NCBI GenBank assembly: GCA_023428545.1
Contig: JAEYXH010000002.1
Location: 1-13,836 of the forward strand
Length of the DNA stretch: 13,836 nucleotides
Direction: 5' to 3'
Origin: Bacteroidota bacterium
GTDB taxonomy: Bacteria; Bacteroidota; Bacteroidia; Bacteroidales; Prolixibacteraceae
The notes beneath the pieces were generated by a model. The model worked only from the letters and a program-made list of their open reading frames with translations. It had not been told where the DNA came from and ran no database searches. Each line of letters begins with the position of its first letter. Positions within the stretch are counted from its first letter, which is position 1. The translations under genes and the position numbers were made by a program. Shown one piece after another: positions 7,741-13,836 of this stretch.

Positions 7741-8076
7741 ATCGTAATTGGGAAATTCGCGAAATTTTCAGGCCATTATCGAAATCACCTGGCGGCCAAT
7801 CTCCAGCCAGAAGCGGTTCAAACATATTTCCGCACTTCATTACCGCAAATTAATAATCATGGTATCCACTGAAAATCCGGATAATAACAGCATAATTTGC
7901 CAAAATTCAAACAGATAGCCATATACTGGCATTTCCCCACGATTGACCCCACATAAAAATTTCATTTTGAAGAAACGTTAAGCTAATCCATTCAAGGCTT
8001 TTTATCCTTATATTTATGGCTCTTAAATAAAATTTATGCATACATAGATGTAGTATATTAACTCAATCTTATTACT
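7741..8076. other. Intergenic region ahead of the first oxidoreductase gene
   Basis: No reading frame is supported here. A small CTGGC/GCCAG hairpin spans 7789-7810. TATTTATG at 8011-8018 repeats the exact -7 variant of the receptor promoter and would give a leader of about 50 nucleotides, but no TTTG is found 19 bases upstream, so the promoter is only a suggestion. Confidence 0.4.
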
Positions 8077-9594
8077 ATGAACAAAAAATCAGAACAAAGC
8101 AGTGTATCCCGCAGGGCATTTCTGGGTACAACTGCAGCCGCAGCCGCTGGAATTACCATTCTCCCCAGCAATGTCATCGCCGGACTGGGCCACAAAGCAC
8201 CAAGTGACAAGCTGAATATTGCCTGTATCGGTGTTGGTGGTATGGGTGCAAGTAACCTCAGAAACTCTGCTACTGAAAACATCGTTGGTCTTTGCGATGT
8301 TGACTGGAAATACAGCAAGAGGGTATTTGACACCTATCCAAATGCAAAAACCTACAAGGACTGGAGAAAAATGTACGATGAGATGGGTAAATCCATCGAT
8401 GCAGTTATTGTAGCCACTGCTGACCACACCCATGCCATTACTGCAGCATATGCAATGGAAATGGGCAAGCACGTGTATGTTCAAAAACCTTTGACACATA
8501 CTGTATATGAATCAAGGTTGCTTACCAAACTGGCTGACAAATACAAGGTTGCCACACAAATGGGTAACCAGGGTTCATCAGGCGAAGGTGTTAACCTAGT
8601 ATGTGAATGGTTGGCCAATGGTGAAATCGGTGAAGTGACCAAGGTTGAAGCTTTCACTGACCGCCCAATCTGGCCACAAGGACTGAACCGGCCTGAACCC
8701 GGCATGTGGGTACCTGACTCCCTTGACTGGGATCTCTTTATCGGACCTGCCCCTATGCGTCCTTACCATGAATTATATACTCCCTGGAACTGGCGTGGCT
8801 GGTGGGATTTTGGCACAGGCGCCCTTGGTGACATGGCTTGCCACATCTTACATCCCGTATTCGTTGGTCTTGAATTAGGTTATCCAACGAAAGCCCAGGG
8901 TAGTTCCACCCTATTGTTGAACGACTGCGCACCCAATGCACAGATGGTAAAACTGACCTTCCCCGGCAGGGCTCCCAAGACTGCATGGAAAGGCATGAAG
9001 AAAAATGCAGTTCTTCCTCCAGTTGAAGTCACATGGTACGATGGAGGTCTCCAGCCAAATAAACCAGAAGGATGGCCTGCAGGAAGAAACATGAACGACC
9101 AGGGTGGTGGTGTCATTTTCCACGGAACCAAAGACAAGTTGATCTGTGGTTGCTATGGCGTGAATCCATGGTTATTATCAGGAAGAGTGCCTGAAGCTCC
9201 CAAATTCCGCAGAAGAATTGACAAGGCCACTAACGGTGGACACGAACAGGATTGGATCCGCGCATGTAAGGAAAGTCCTGATAGCCGCGTAAAAACAGCT
9301 TCCGATTTCAGCGAAGCAGGTCCATTCAACGAAATGGTAGTAATGGGTGTACTCGCCGTCCGTCTCCAGAGTCTCAACAAAGAACTGGAATGGGATGGAG
9401 TGAACATGAAATTCACCAATATCGGTGCTGACGAAAAAATCAGGACTGTCGTTAAAGATGGCTTTGAAATCAATGACGGACATCCAACTTTCAAGAAAGA
9501 CTGGACTGAACCCGTTTCCGCACAGGATTTTGCGGCTGAATTGATTAAGCACACCTACAGGAAGCCTTGGTCGCTGCCCGAAATGCCTGCATAG
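8077..9594 (+). CDS. Tat-exported Gfo/Idh/MocA family oxidoreductase (copy 1)
   Basis: This is a 505-residue NAD(P)-dependent oxidoreductase-like protein exported folded by the Tat pathway. The twin-arginine motif SRRAFLG (11-17) precedes a hydrophobic stretch ending near ILPSNVIAG. The Rossmann dinucleotide loop is GVGGMG (52-57), CDVDW (73-77) follows the second strand, and the usual EKP motif is QKP (136-138). The conserved GNQGSS, RPIWPQG and WRGWWDFGTGALGDMACH (239-256) blocks belong to a secreted branch of the family common in Bacteroidota and Planctomycetes. The substrate is probably a sugar or cyclitol derivative in the periplasm, but I cannot name it. GH109-type glycosidases are relatives; nothing here shows that activity. 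Glycine codons are mostly GGT, GGA and GGC with no obvious GGG, which hints at strong expression. An intrinsic terminator follows at 9699. Confidence 0.85.
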   Translation: MNKKSEQSSVSRRAFLGTTAAAAAGITILPSNVIAGLGHKAPSDKLNIACIGVGGMGASNLRNSATENIVGLCDVDWKYSKRVFDTYPNAKTYKDWRKMYDEMGKSIDAVIVATADHTHAITAAYAMEMGKHVYVQKPLTHTVYESRLLTKLADKYKVATQMGNQGSSGEGVNLVCEWLANGEIGEVTKVEAFTDRPIWPQGLNRPEPGMWVPDSLDWDLFIGPAPMRPYHELYTPWNWRGWWDFGTGALGDMACHILHPVFVGLELGYPTKAQGSSTLLLNDCAPNAQMVKLTFPGRAPKTAWKGMKKNAVLPPVEVTWYDGGLQPNKPEGWPAGRNMNDQGGGVIFHGTKDKLICGCYGVNPWLLSGRVPEAPKFRRRIDKATNGGHEQDWIRACKESPDSRVKTASDFSEAGPFNEMVVMGVLAVRLQSLNKELEWDGVNMKFTNIGADEKIRTVVKDGFEINDGHPTFKKDWTEPVSAQDFAAELIKHTYRKPWSLPEMPA

Positions 9595-9698
9595 ATTTAC
9601 TGACAGAACCTTGATCGACCAAGGCAAAGGATAGCCGGATTTTCCTGCGCTCTTTGCAAAGGCCAGATAAAGTGTCCTATCAATATTAACTCTTTACC

Positions 9699-9742
9699 AA
9701 AAGGCTGTATGTAAAGCAATATGCTTGCATGCAGCCTTTTTT
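9699..9742 (+). terminator. Intrinsic terminator between the two oxidoreductase genes
   Basis: AAAAGGCTG pairs with CAGCCTTTT across 9699-9740, and the inner ATG/CAT and AAGC/GCTT pairs extend the stem around an AATAT loop. It ends in a run of six T at 9737-9742. It implies that the second oxidoreductase gene has its own promoter or depends on read-through. Confidence 0.8.
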
Positions 9743-9868
9743 CACGTTTGTACACCAGTATTTTGACAGCATATGGAAACAGCGTGCCATTACCCGATCC
9801 TGGTTGCAAAAAGATGTTTTTTTTCATACTTTCAGCCCCTGTATACCTCTATCGGTAAATTGAAAGCC

Positions 9869-11362
9869 ATGGACAAAGACAAAACACAGCATAGTGTGAA
9901 CCGACGACAGTTTATTTCGGCGACAGCAACCGCTTTTGCCGGGATGACCATTTTACCAAGTCATGTCATTGCAGGATTGGGACACAAGCCACCCAGCTCA
10001 AAACTGAATATCGCGGGGATTGGTGTAGGAGGCATGGGGTATAACAACCTCAAGAACATGGAAACAGAGAATATTGTCGCACTTTGCGATGTGGACTGGG
10101 ACTATGCAGGCAAAAGTTCATTTAAGGCATGGTCGAGGGCAAAGCAATATAAGGATTACCGCGTGATGTTTGAACAGCAGAAAGATATTGATGCGGTCAT
10201 GATTGCAACTCCCGATCATTCACATGCGCTTCCAGCTGTCATGGCTATGCGTAACGGTTATCATGTATATGTCCAGAAACCACTATCACACAGCATTTAC
10301 GAAGCAAGGGTGATGGCGGAAACTGCAAAAACCTATGGCGTTGCAACCCAAATGGGCAACCAGGGGAATTCTGATGAGGGCATCAGACAGATCTGCGAGT
10401 GGATATGGGCAGGTACCATTGGAGAGGTTACCCATGTTGACACATGGACAAACCGGCCGATATGGCCACAAGGGCTTCAGCGTCCGACAAAAAACATGAG
10501 GGAACCCAAAGACCTTGACTGGAACCTGTTTATCGGTACAGCATCATACAGGCCTTACCATGAAATATACACCCCATGGAACTGGCGTGGCTGGTGGGAT
10601 TTTGGCACCGGAGCGCTGGGCGATATGGCATGTCATATTCTTGACCCGGTATTTATGGCTTTGAAACTTGAGTCTCCGGTTACAGTTCAGGGATCATCTA
10701 CCCCCGTATCATTTGAGTCAGCACCCAATGCAGAATTTGTAATATTTGAGTTTCCCCGCCGCGACAACCTGCCAAAGGTGGCTATGCCTGAAGTTACCGT
10801 ACATTGGTATGATGGAGGGATGATGCCGCCGCGGCCTGACGAACTTCTGCCCGGTGAAGCAATGGGTGATGCTGACGGAGGATGTATCTTTCATGGTACC
10901 AAGGGAAAAATCATGTGTGGAACCTATGCCAAAAACCCACAACTATTGCCGACCCGTATGATGGAATCATTCACACCACCCCAGAAAACCCTCCGAAGAA
11001 TCAGCAATGCCATGCAGGGAGGCCATGAGCAGGATTGGATCAGGGCTTGCAAGGAAAGCAAGGAAACCAGGCTGGAGGCATCCTCGCATTTTGGATATGC
11101 TGGCCCTTTGACAGAAACCGTCCTTGCCGGTGTATTGGCTGTAAGATTGCAAAGCCTCGACCGGAAATTACAATGGGATGGAAAAACCATGAGGTTCACC
11201 AATATCAGCCATACCGATATGCTCCGGGTCATGTCGAAAGACAACTTTGAAATCATCAACGGCCATCCAAAATTTAACAGGGAGTTCTCCGAAATCCCGG
11301 CTGTAAGTATGGTCGAGGAATGGGTGCGGCATAACTACCGGGAAGGCTGGGAGCAAATCTGA
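9869..11362 (+). CDS. Tat-exported Gfo/Idh/MocA family oxidoreductase (copy 2)
   Basis: This 497-residue paralogue of the preceding gene has the same architecture. The twin-arginine motif NRRQFI falls at 11-16, the GVGGMG dinucleotide loop at 52-57, QKP at 136-138 and WRGWWDFGTGALGDMACH at 239-256. These are the same positions as in copy 1, and by my count about 63 % of the first 260 residues are identical. The C-terminal half shares GGHEQDWIRACKES but has more substitutions and small length changes. I chose the ATG at 9869 because the Tat signal then aligns exactly with copy 1; the frame is open back to 9773, but the 32 extra residues look unlike any signal. A weak promoter (GTTG, 20 bases, TACTTTCA at 9827-9834) may lie just upstream. 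Glycine codons are mixed and include GGG, unlike copy 1. The substrate is unknown; the two could oxidise related sugars. Confidence 0.85.
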   Translation: MDKDKTQHSVNRRQFISATATAFAGMTILPSHVIAGLGHKPPSSKLNIAGIGVGGMGYNNLKNMETENIVALCDVDWDYAGKSSFKAWSRAKQYKDYRVMFEQQKDIDAVMIATPDHSHALPAVMAMRNGYHVYVQKPLSHSIYEARVMAETAKTYGVATQMGNQGNSDEGIRQICEWIWAGTIGEVTHVDTWTNRPIWPQGLQRPTKNMREPKDLDWNLFIGTASYRPYHEIYTPWNWRGWWDFGTGALGDMACHILDPVFMALKLESPVTVQGSSTPVSFESAPNAEFVIFEFPRRDNLPKVAMPEVTVHWYDGGMMPPRPDELLPGEAMGDADGGCIFHGTKGKIMCGTYAKNPQLLPTRMMESFTPPQKTLRRISNAMQGGHEQDWIRACKESKETRLEASSHFGYAGPLTETVLAGVLAVRLQSLDRKLQWDGKTMRFTNISHTDMLRVMSKDNFEIINGHPKFNREFSEIPAVSMVEEWVRHNYREGWEQI

Positions 11363-11386
11363 CTTTGAATACTGAATTACCCTGCG

Positions 11387-12100
11387 TTATTTTCGAAGGT
11401 CCAATTCAATTATTTCCTTATTCTGCCGTGATTCGCGATCCTTTATTTCAAGTTCGCCGATCCTTTCACGCCGGTCTATGCGGATAACATTCCCGTTAGG
11501 ATCAACAAATTCTCCAGTTTGTACCGATGGGGCATCCAGATTCTTTTTCCGGATGATGGTGATCTTTTCCCGTCCGTTGCGAAGATTCTTCTTTTTGAAT
11601 GTCAGTATTGTAGGATCATCCAGCCGGATGACATTACTCCGGTCACTCCTATACGGGCGAACAAGCGGACGTTTACCAGGAGGAGGCAAAACGGGGAAAC
11701 CCCTTTGGTAACGAGGCCTGCGCATGGCAGTCCTGTATTCGTTTGAATCATTTCTATATTCAAAAACCCTGACCATTTCACTTACACGTTCGCCCGTGTC
11801 ATTCCCATCGCTCGTCACTATGATCATCCTTTTTATCGAGTCAGGTTTTCCGGTCAGGAATAATTCATCGGAAAGGATGTTCCCATCCTTTTGCGAAGAA
11901 ATCAATCGGGAAATTTCACCTCTGAATACCTGCGCATCGTGAACTGTATCCGGCAACATGACTTCTTTTTCGGTTTTGACCCCATCCTTGATCTCCACAA
12001 TCTTTAATCGTGACTGGGCAACCGCATTCTGAACCGGGACTGCCACCAAAATGGCCAAACACAGGATGGTTCCCATCACCGAAACAAAATATCTTCTCAT
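11387..12100 (-). CDS. Secreted basic protein of unknown function
   Basis: I do not recognise this 237-residue protein. It has a clear signal peptide, MRRYFVSVMG followed by a hydrophobic core, with likely cleavage after A28 (AVA before QS). No lipobox cysteine is present at the cleavage site, so it is probably periplasmic or secreted. Residues 31-115 contain regular beta-type segments (LKIVEIKDGV, SIKRMIIVTSDG). Residues 127-155 form a proline- and arginine-rich linker (MRRPRYQRGFPVLPPPG onward). The C-terminal part is strongly charged, and NVIRL (156-160) recurs as NVIRI (204-208). Mature cysteines are absent. It ends 24 bases from the convergent copy 2 oxidoreductase with no obvious terminator between them. 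A -7 promoter element lies at 12139-12146. The conserved signal peptide, promoter and long frame support a real gene. Confidence 0.75.
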   Translation of the reverse strand: MRRYFVSVMGTILCLAILVAVPVQNAVAQSRLKIVEIKDGVKTEKEVMLPDTVHDAQVFRGEISRLISSQKDGNILSDELFLTGKPDSIKRMIIVTSDGNDTGERVSEMVRVFEYRNDSNEYRTAMRRPRYQRGFPVLPPPGKRPLVRPYRSDRSNVIRLDDPTILTFKKKNLRNGREKITIIRKKNLDAPSVQTGEFVDPNGNVIRIDRRERIGELEIKDRESRQNKEIIELDLRK

Positions 12101-12138
12101 AGGATGCAGATTTTTAAAAGGTTATAACGCATACAGTG

Positions 12139-12146
12139 CAAATATA
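12139..12146 (-). promoter_or_regulatory. -7 promoter element of the secreted protein gene
   Basis: The complement reads TATATTTG, a perfect TAnnTTTG. It ends 38 bases before the ATG at 12100, matching the spacing seen for the lipoprotein and receptor genes. No TTTG lies 19 bases upstream. Confidence 0.5.
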
Positions 12147-12200
12147 AAGCCAATTAAAACATTTGCGCTTATGGCTTGGGTTAATAATAAACAAATATTT

Positions 12201-12208
12201 TACTTTTG
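12201..12208 (+). promoter_or_regulatory. -7 promoter element of the membrane protein gene
   Basis: TACTTTTG is a perfect TAnnTTTG; a TTG lies 22 bases upstream at 12176-12178. Transcription from here would leave a leader of about 100 nucleotides before the ATG at 12318, unusually long for this window, and it contains a short reading frame at 12268-12321. It is divergent from the promoter at 12139-12146, with 54 bases between the two -7 boxes. Confidence 0.45.
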
Positions 12209-12267
12209 CCTTATGTTTTATAGGCGAACGTAATCCGGTATACAATATAGAATTGATAATCTTTACC

Positions 12268-12321
12268 ATGATAAAAACCGCCAAGACAACTTTACCAACA
12301 AATCAACAAAATATTTCATGA
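12268..12321 (+). CDS. Possible 17-codon upstream ORF (leader peptide)
   Basis: ATG at 12268 opens a short frame encoding MIKTAKTTLPTNQQNIS and ends at TGA 12319-12321. The stop overlaps the ATG of the next gene as ATGA, the arrangement typical of translational coupling. The peptide has no feature I recognise, and a frame this short may arise by chance. It is listed because the overlap is exact and the leader is otherwise unexplained. Confidence 0.25.
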   Translation: MIKTAKTTLPTNQQNIS

Positions 12322-13181
12322 GACACAGAGCATTCAATATCCTGTTGACAATGACAATTGCAGTGCTGGCAAGTATTGCTGCCGCTACAGGTATTTTTTC
12401 AAAAGAAGGCCCCGGACCGTTTGAGTACAAATCCATCCATGGAGAAACGGTACAGATTTACGGGAAGGGGGTTTACAGCTATATGTCAGCCGAATTGGCC
12501 CCCCAGGGAATTGCACAGGATTTTGTTACCCTGTTTCTTGCGGTGCCTGTCCTTATCGTTTCGCTGGCCTTTTCACTGAAAGGCTCCCAAAGGGGCAGAA
12601 TGGTTTTTACCGGGGTCATCTCTTATCTTTTTGTCACATACCTGTTTTATCTGGCCATGGGAACCTACAGTTACCTATTCCTCGTATATGTAATCTTACT
12701 GGGCTCCACAGCCACAAGCCTGACATTAAGTATGTTATCACTCGGGCAGGTTGATTTTCCCGGACAGCTCAAACATCAGGCTCCCGTGAAATCAGCAGGT
12801 TCTTTTCTAATATTCAACGGCTTAGCCATAAGCATTTTATGGCTGGGAAGGATTATTCCTCCCCTCATCGACGGCACCATTTATCCTGAAGGTTTAGATC
12901 ACAATACCACCATGATTGTACAGGGTTTTGATCTTGCGCTGTTGTTGCCTTTGTCGATAGTATCAGGATGGTTGCTATACCAAAGACATGGATCTGGAAT
13001 TCTCCTTGGAATCGTTTACCTGGTCTTTCTCTCAATACTTATGACGTCACTGACAGCCAAAATAATCTATATGGGTATACTGGGCCAGAATATTATTCCG
13101 GTAGTATTTATCATTCCTGTATACATGTTAACAGCTTATGGATTCGCTTACAGCCTGATCAGGAATTTAAGGCTTAGCTGA
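12318..13181 (+). CDS. Polytopic membrane protein of unknown function
   Basis: I do not recognise this 287-residue protein. It appears to have about eight membrane-spanning segments, at roughly 7-26, 67-87, 95-115, 118-141, 161-180, 199-221, 226-249 and 258-282. Between the first two is a 40-residue polar loop with FEYKSIHGETVQIYGKG and YSYM, probably extracytoplasmic. No transporter or enzyme signature is visible, though charged and aromatic residues at loop edges (WLGRIIPPLIDGT) stand out. The start is the first ATG of the frame and overlaps the stop of a short upstream frame. Its 3' end overlaps the convergent DUF2892-type gene by 15 bases. It may be a sensor, a small-molecule exporter or an accessory membrane protein; the sequence does not decide. 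Confidence 0.75.
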   Translation: MRHRAFNILLTMTIAVLASIAAATGIFSKEGPGPFEYKSIHGETVQIYGKGVYSYMSAELAPQGIAQDFVTLFLAVPVLIVSLAFSLKGSQRGRMVFTGVISYLFVTYLFYLAMGTYSYLFLVYVILLGSTATSLTLSMLSLGQVDFPGQLKHQAPVKSAGSFLIFNGLAISILWLGRIIPPLIDGTIYPEGLDHNTTMIVQGFDLALLLPLSIVSGWLLYQRHGSGILLGIVYLVFLSILMTSLTAKIIYMGILGQNIIPVVFIIPVYMLTAYGFAYSLIRNLRLS

Positions 13182-13430
13182 ACCATCAAGGTCAAATTTC
13201 CCGGTTTTGATTTTGGTATCGGTAGCTTGAGTTTCAATTCCACAGGTACCAAAACCAAGCAGGGCGTAAAGCGGGCAGCAGCGACGCAGTGAAGTGATTC
13301 CCAAAAGGATTGCCAGTGCCAGGGCGACGTCACCCCAAGTACCTTCGAGCGTTTTTGTTATATAAAGAATGGCCAGGATGATTGCCAAAATTGCCCGGAT
13401 TATACGGTCTGTTTTACCAACATTATGCAT
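13167..13430 (-). CDS. DUF2892-type (YgaP-like) inner membrane protein
   Basis: This small membrane protein, 87 or 88 residues, belongs to the DUF2892 / YgaP transmembrane-domain family. NVGKTDRIIRAILAI at the N-terminus is the family signature; two hydrophobic segments follow (about 11-27 and 35-47), then RRCCPLYALLGFGTC with its conserved cysteines. The function is poorly defined; in some members the domain is fused to rhodanese sulfur-transfer domains, which is not the case here. ATG codons at 13433 and 13430 are adjacent; I chose the second because family members typically open with one residue or so before NVGKTDR. A perfect -7 promoter element lies at 13459-13466. It is on the same strand as mfd and follows it by about 60 bases, but has its own promoter. 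Its last 15 bases overlap the convergent membrane protein gene. Confidence 0.82.
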   Translation of the reverse strand: MHNVGKTDRIIRAILAIILAILYITKTLEGTWGDVALALAILLGITSLRRCCPLYALLGFGTCGIETQATDTKIKTGKFDLDGSAKP

Positions 13431-13458
13431 CATATCTAATTATCTATATTTTTAGATG

Positions 13459-13466
13459 CAAAGATA
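13459..13466 (-). promoter_or_regulatory. -7 promoter element of the DUF2892-type gene
   Basis: The complement reads TATCTTTG, a perfect TAnnTTTG, placed in the 61-base gap between the mfd stop codon and the small membrane protein gene. The leader would be about 20-25 nucleotides. No TTTG lies at the right distance upstream. Confidence 0.5.
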
Positions 13467-13494
13467 ACGCTTTTATAATCCCATCGGGTGAATT

Positions 13495-13836
13495 TCAATA
13501 TGACTGCTGAAGATCCCTCAAAAGGCCAGCAGCCTCACTGACCGAAAGTATTGAATCAAAGGTAAGTGTAAGCTTTCCTTCCTCTTTCATTCGACATTTC
13601 CGGGGATGTTTCTGAACGTACTGAAGGACTTTACTAAATGCTTCCGACTGGTAATATTGTGATTTCTGATCGGCAGGAAAGTAACAGATCATTTTTTGGT
13701 TCTTGAGGATAATTTTATCAATTCCCGAATCAATTGCCATCCAACGGAGCCTTACAATATTAATCAATTCCTGGCTTTCGGGTGGCAGTTTACCAAAACG
13801 GTCAACCAACCCGGCTTCGTACTTCCACAATTGCTC
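13495..13836 (-). CDS. mfd: Transcription-repair coupling factor Mfd, C-terminal part
   Basis: Mfd removes stalled RNA polymerase from damaged DNA and recruits UvrA for nucleotide excision repair. Only the last 113 or so residues are in the window; the frame is open through the right edge, so the rest of the gene (family members are usually over 1,000 residues) lies beyond it. The visible part matches the C-terminal domain that masks the UvrA-binding surface: LVDRFGKLPPESQELINIVRLR is followed by AIDSGIDKIILKNQK, and it ends in a short helical SVSEAAGLLRDL. Identification rests on this (D)RFG-LP-E block, which is typical of Mfd. The ATG at 13830 is an internal methionine, not the start. The stop codon is TGA at 13495-13497. 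Confidence 0.82.
   Translation of the reverse strand, partial: EQLWKYEAGLVDRFGKLPPESQELINIVRLRWMAIDSGIDKIILKNQKMICYFPADQKSQYYQSEAFSKVLQYVQKHPRKCRMKEEGKLTLTFDSILSVSEAAGLLRDLQQSY

Noticed and set aside
9178..9627. Minus-strand open frame of 149 codons
   Set aside because: It is antisense to oxidoreductase copy 1, which has clear family motifs. Its translation shows no domain and no promoter is seen. The same holds for minus-strand frames at 5285-5725, 8089-8499 and 10924-11259.
9773..9868. ATG at 9773 as start of oxidoreductase copy 2
   Set aside because: The 32 extra residues do not resemble a signal, and the ATG at 9869 aligns the Tat motif exactly with copy 1.
8077..11362. GH109 alpha-N-acetylgalactosaminidase assignment for the oxidoreductases
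   Set aside because: Tat signal and Rossmann fold are shared, but the IWPQG and WRGWWDFGTGALGDM blocks point to a different secreted branch. No glycosidase evidence is visible.

Overview
The window looks like chromosome from a member of the Bacteroidota, probably a Bacteroidales-type lineage. Several genes have the TAnnTTTG -7 element (two of them with TTTG about 19 bases upstream) that is characteristic of this phylum's primary sigma factor. Start codons lack Shine-Dalgarno sequences. The gene content also fits: a carboxypeptidase-regulatory-like/plug/beta-barrel outer membrane receptor, a dihydroorotase with a DDQVHFREPG metal motif, and a coiled-coil lipoprotein resembling one found widely in Bacteroidales. 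No phage, insertion sequence, CRISPR, tRNA or rRNA is visible.

Layout. Bases 1-800 hold no gene, but a near-consensus promoter at 75-105 fires leftward out of the window. Then come a polyprenyl-phosphate mannosyltransferase (801-1535, +) and dihydroorotase (1715-3058, +). A coiled-coil lipoprotein lies tail to tail with the latter (3064-3939, -). Next are a protein-L-isoaspartate methyltransferase (4154-4864, +) and a large outer membrane beta-barrel receptor (4992-7466, +). Bases 7467-8076 carry a striking 114-bp imperfect palindrome and a strong intrinsic terminator. Two paralogous Tat-exported Gfo/Idh/MocA oxidoreductases follow in tandem (8077-9594 and 9869-11362, +), separated by another intrinsic terminator. 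After these come an unrecognised secreted basic protein (11387-12100, -), an unrecognised protein with about eight membrane spans (12318-13181, +), a small DUF2892-type membrane protein (13167-13430, -) and the C-terminal end of the transcription-repair coupling factor Mfd (13495-13836, -), which runs off the right edge.

How the genes relate. Most genes appear to be single transcription units with their own promoters, so this is mainly a housekeeping and envelope neighbourhood rather than one operon. The only obvious functional pair is the tandem of Tat oxidoreductases, about 63 % identical by eye over their first 260 residues. They probably act on sugars or sugar-like compounds in the periplasm, but the substrate cannot be read from the sequence.

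I found no convincing new multi-gene system. The most unexplained signals are the 114-bp palindrome with four TTGTATAG-like boxes, the outward-facing promoter at the left edge, a 17-codon upstream reading frame whose stop overlaps the start of the membrane protein gene, and the substituted first metal ligand in the dihydroorotase.
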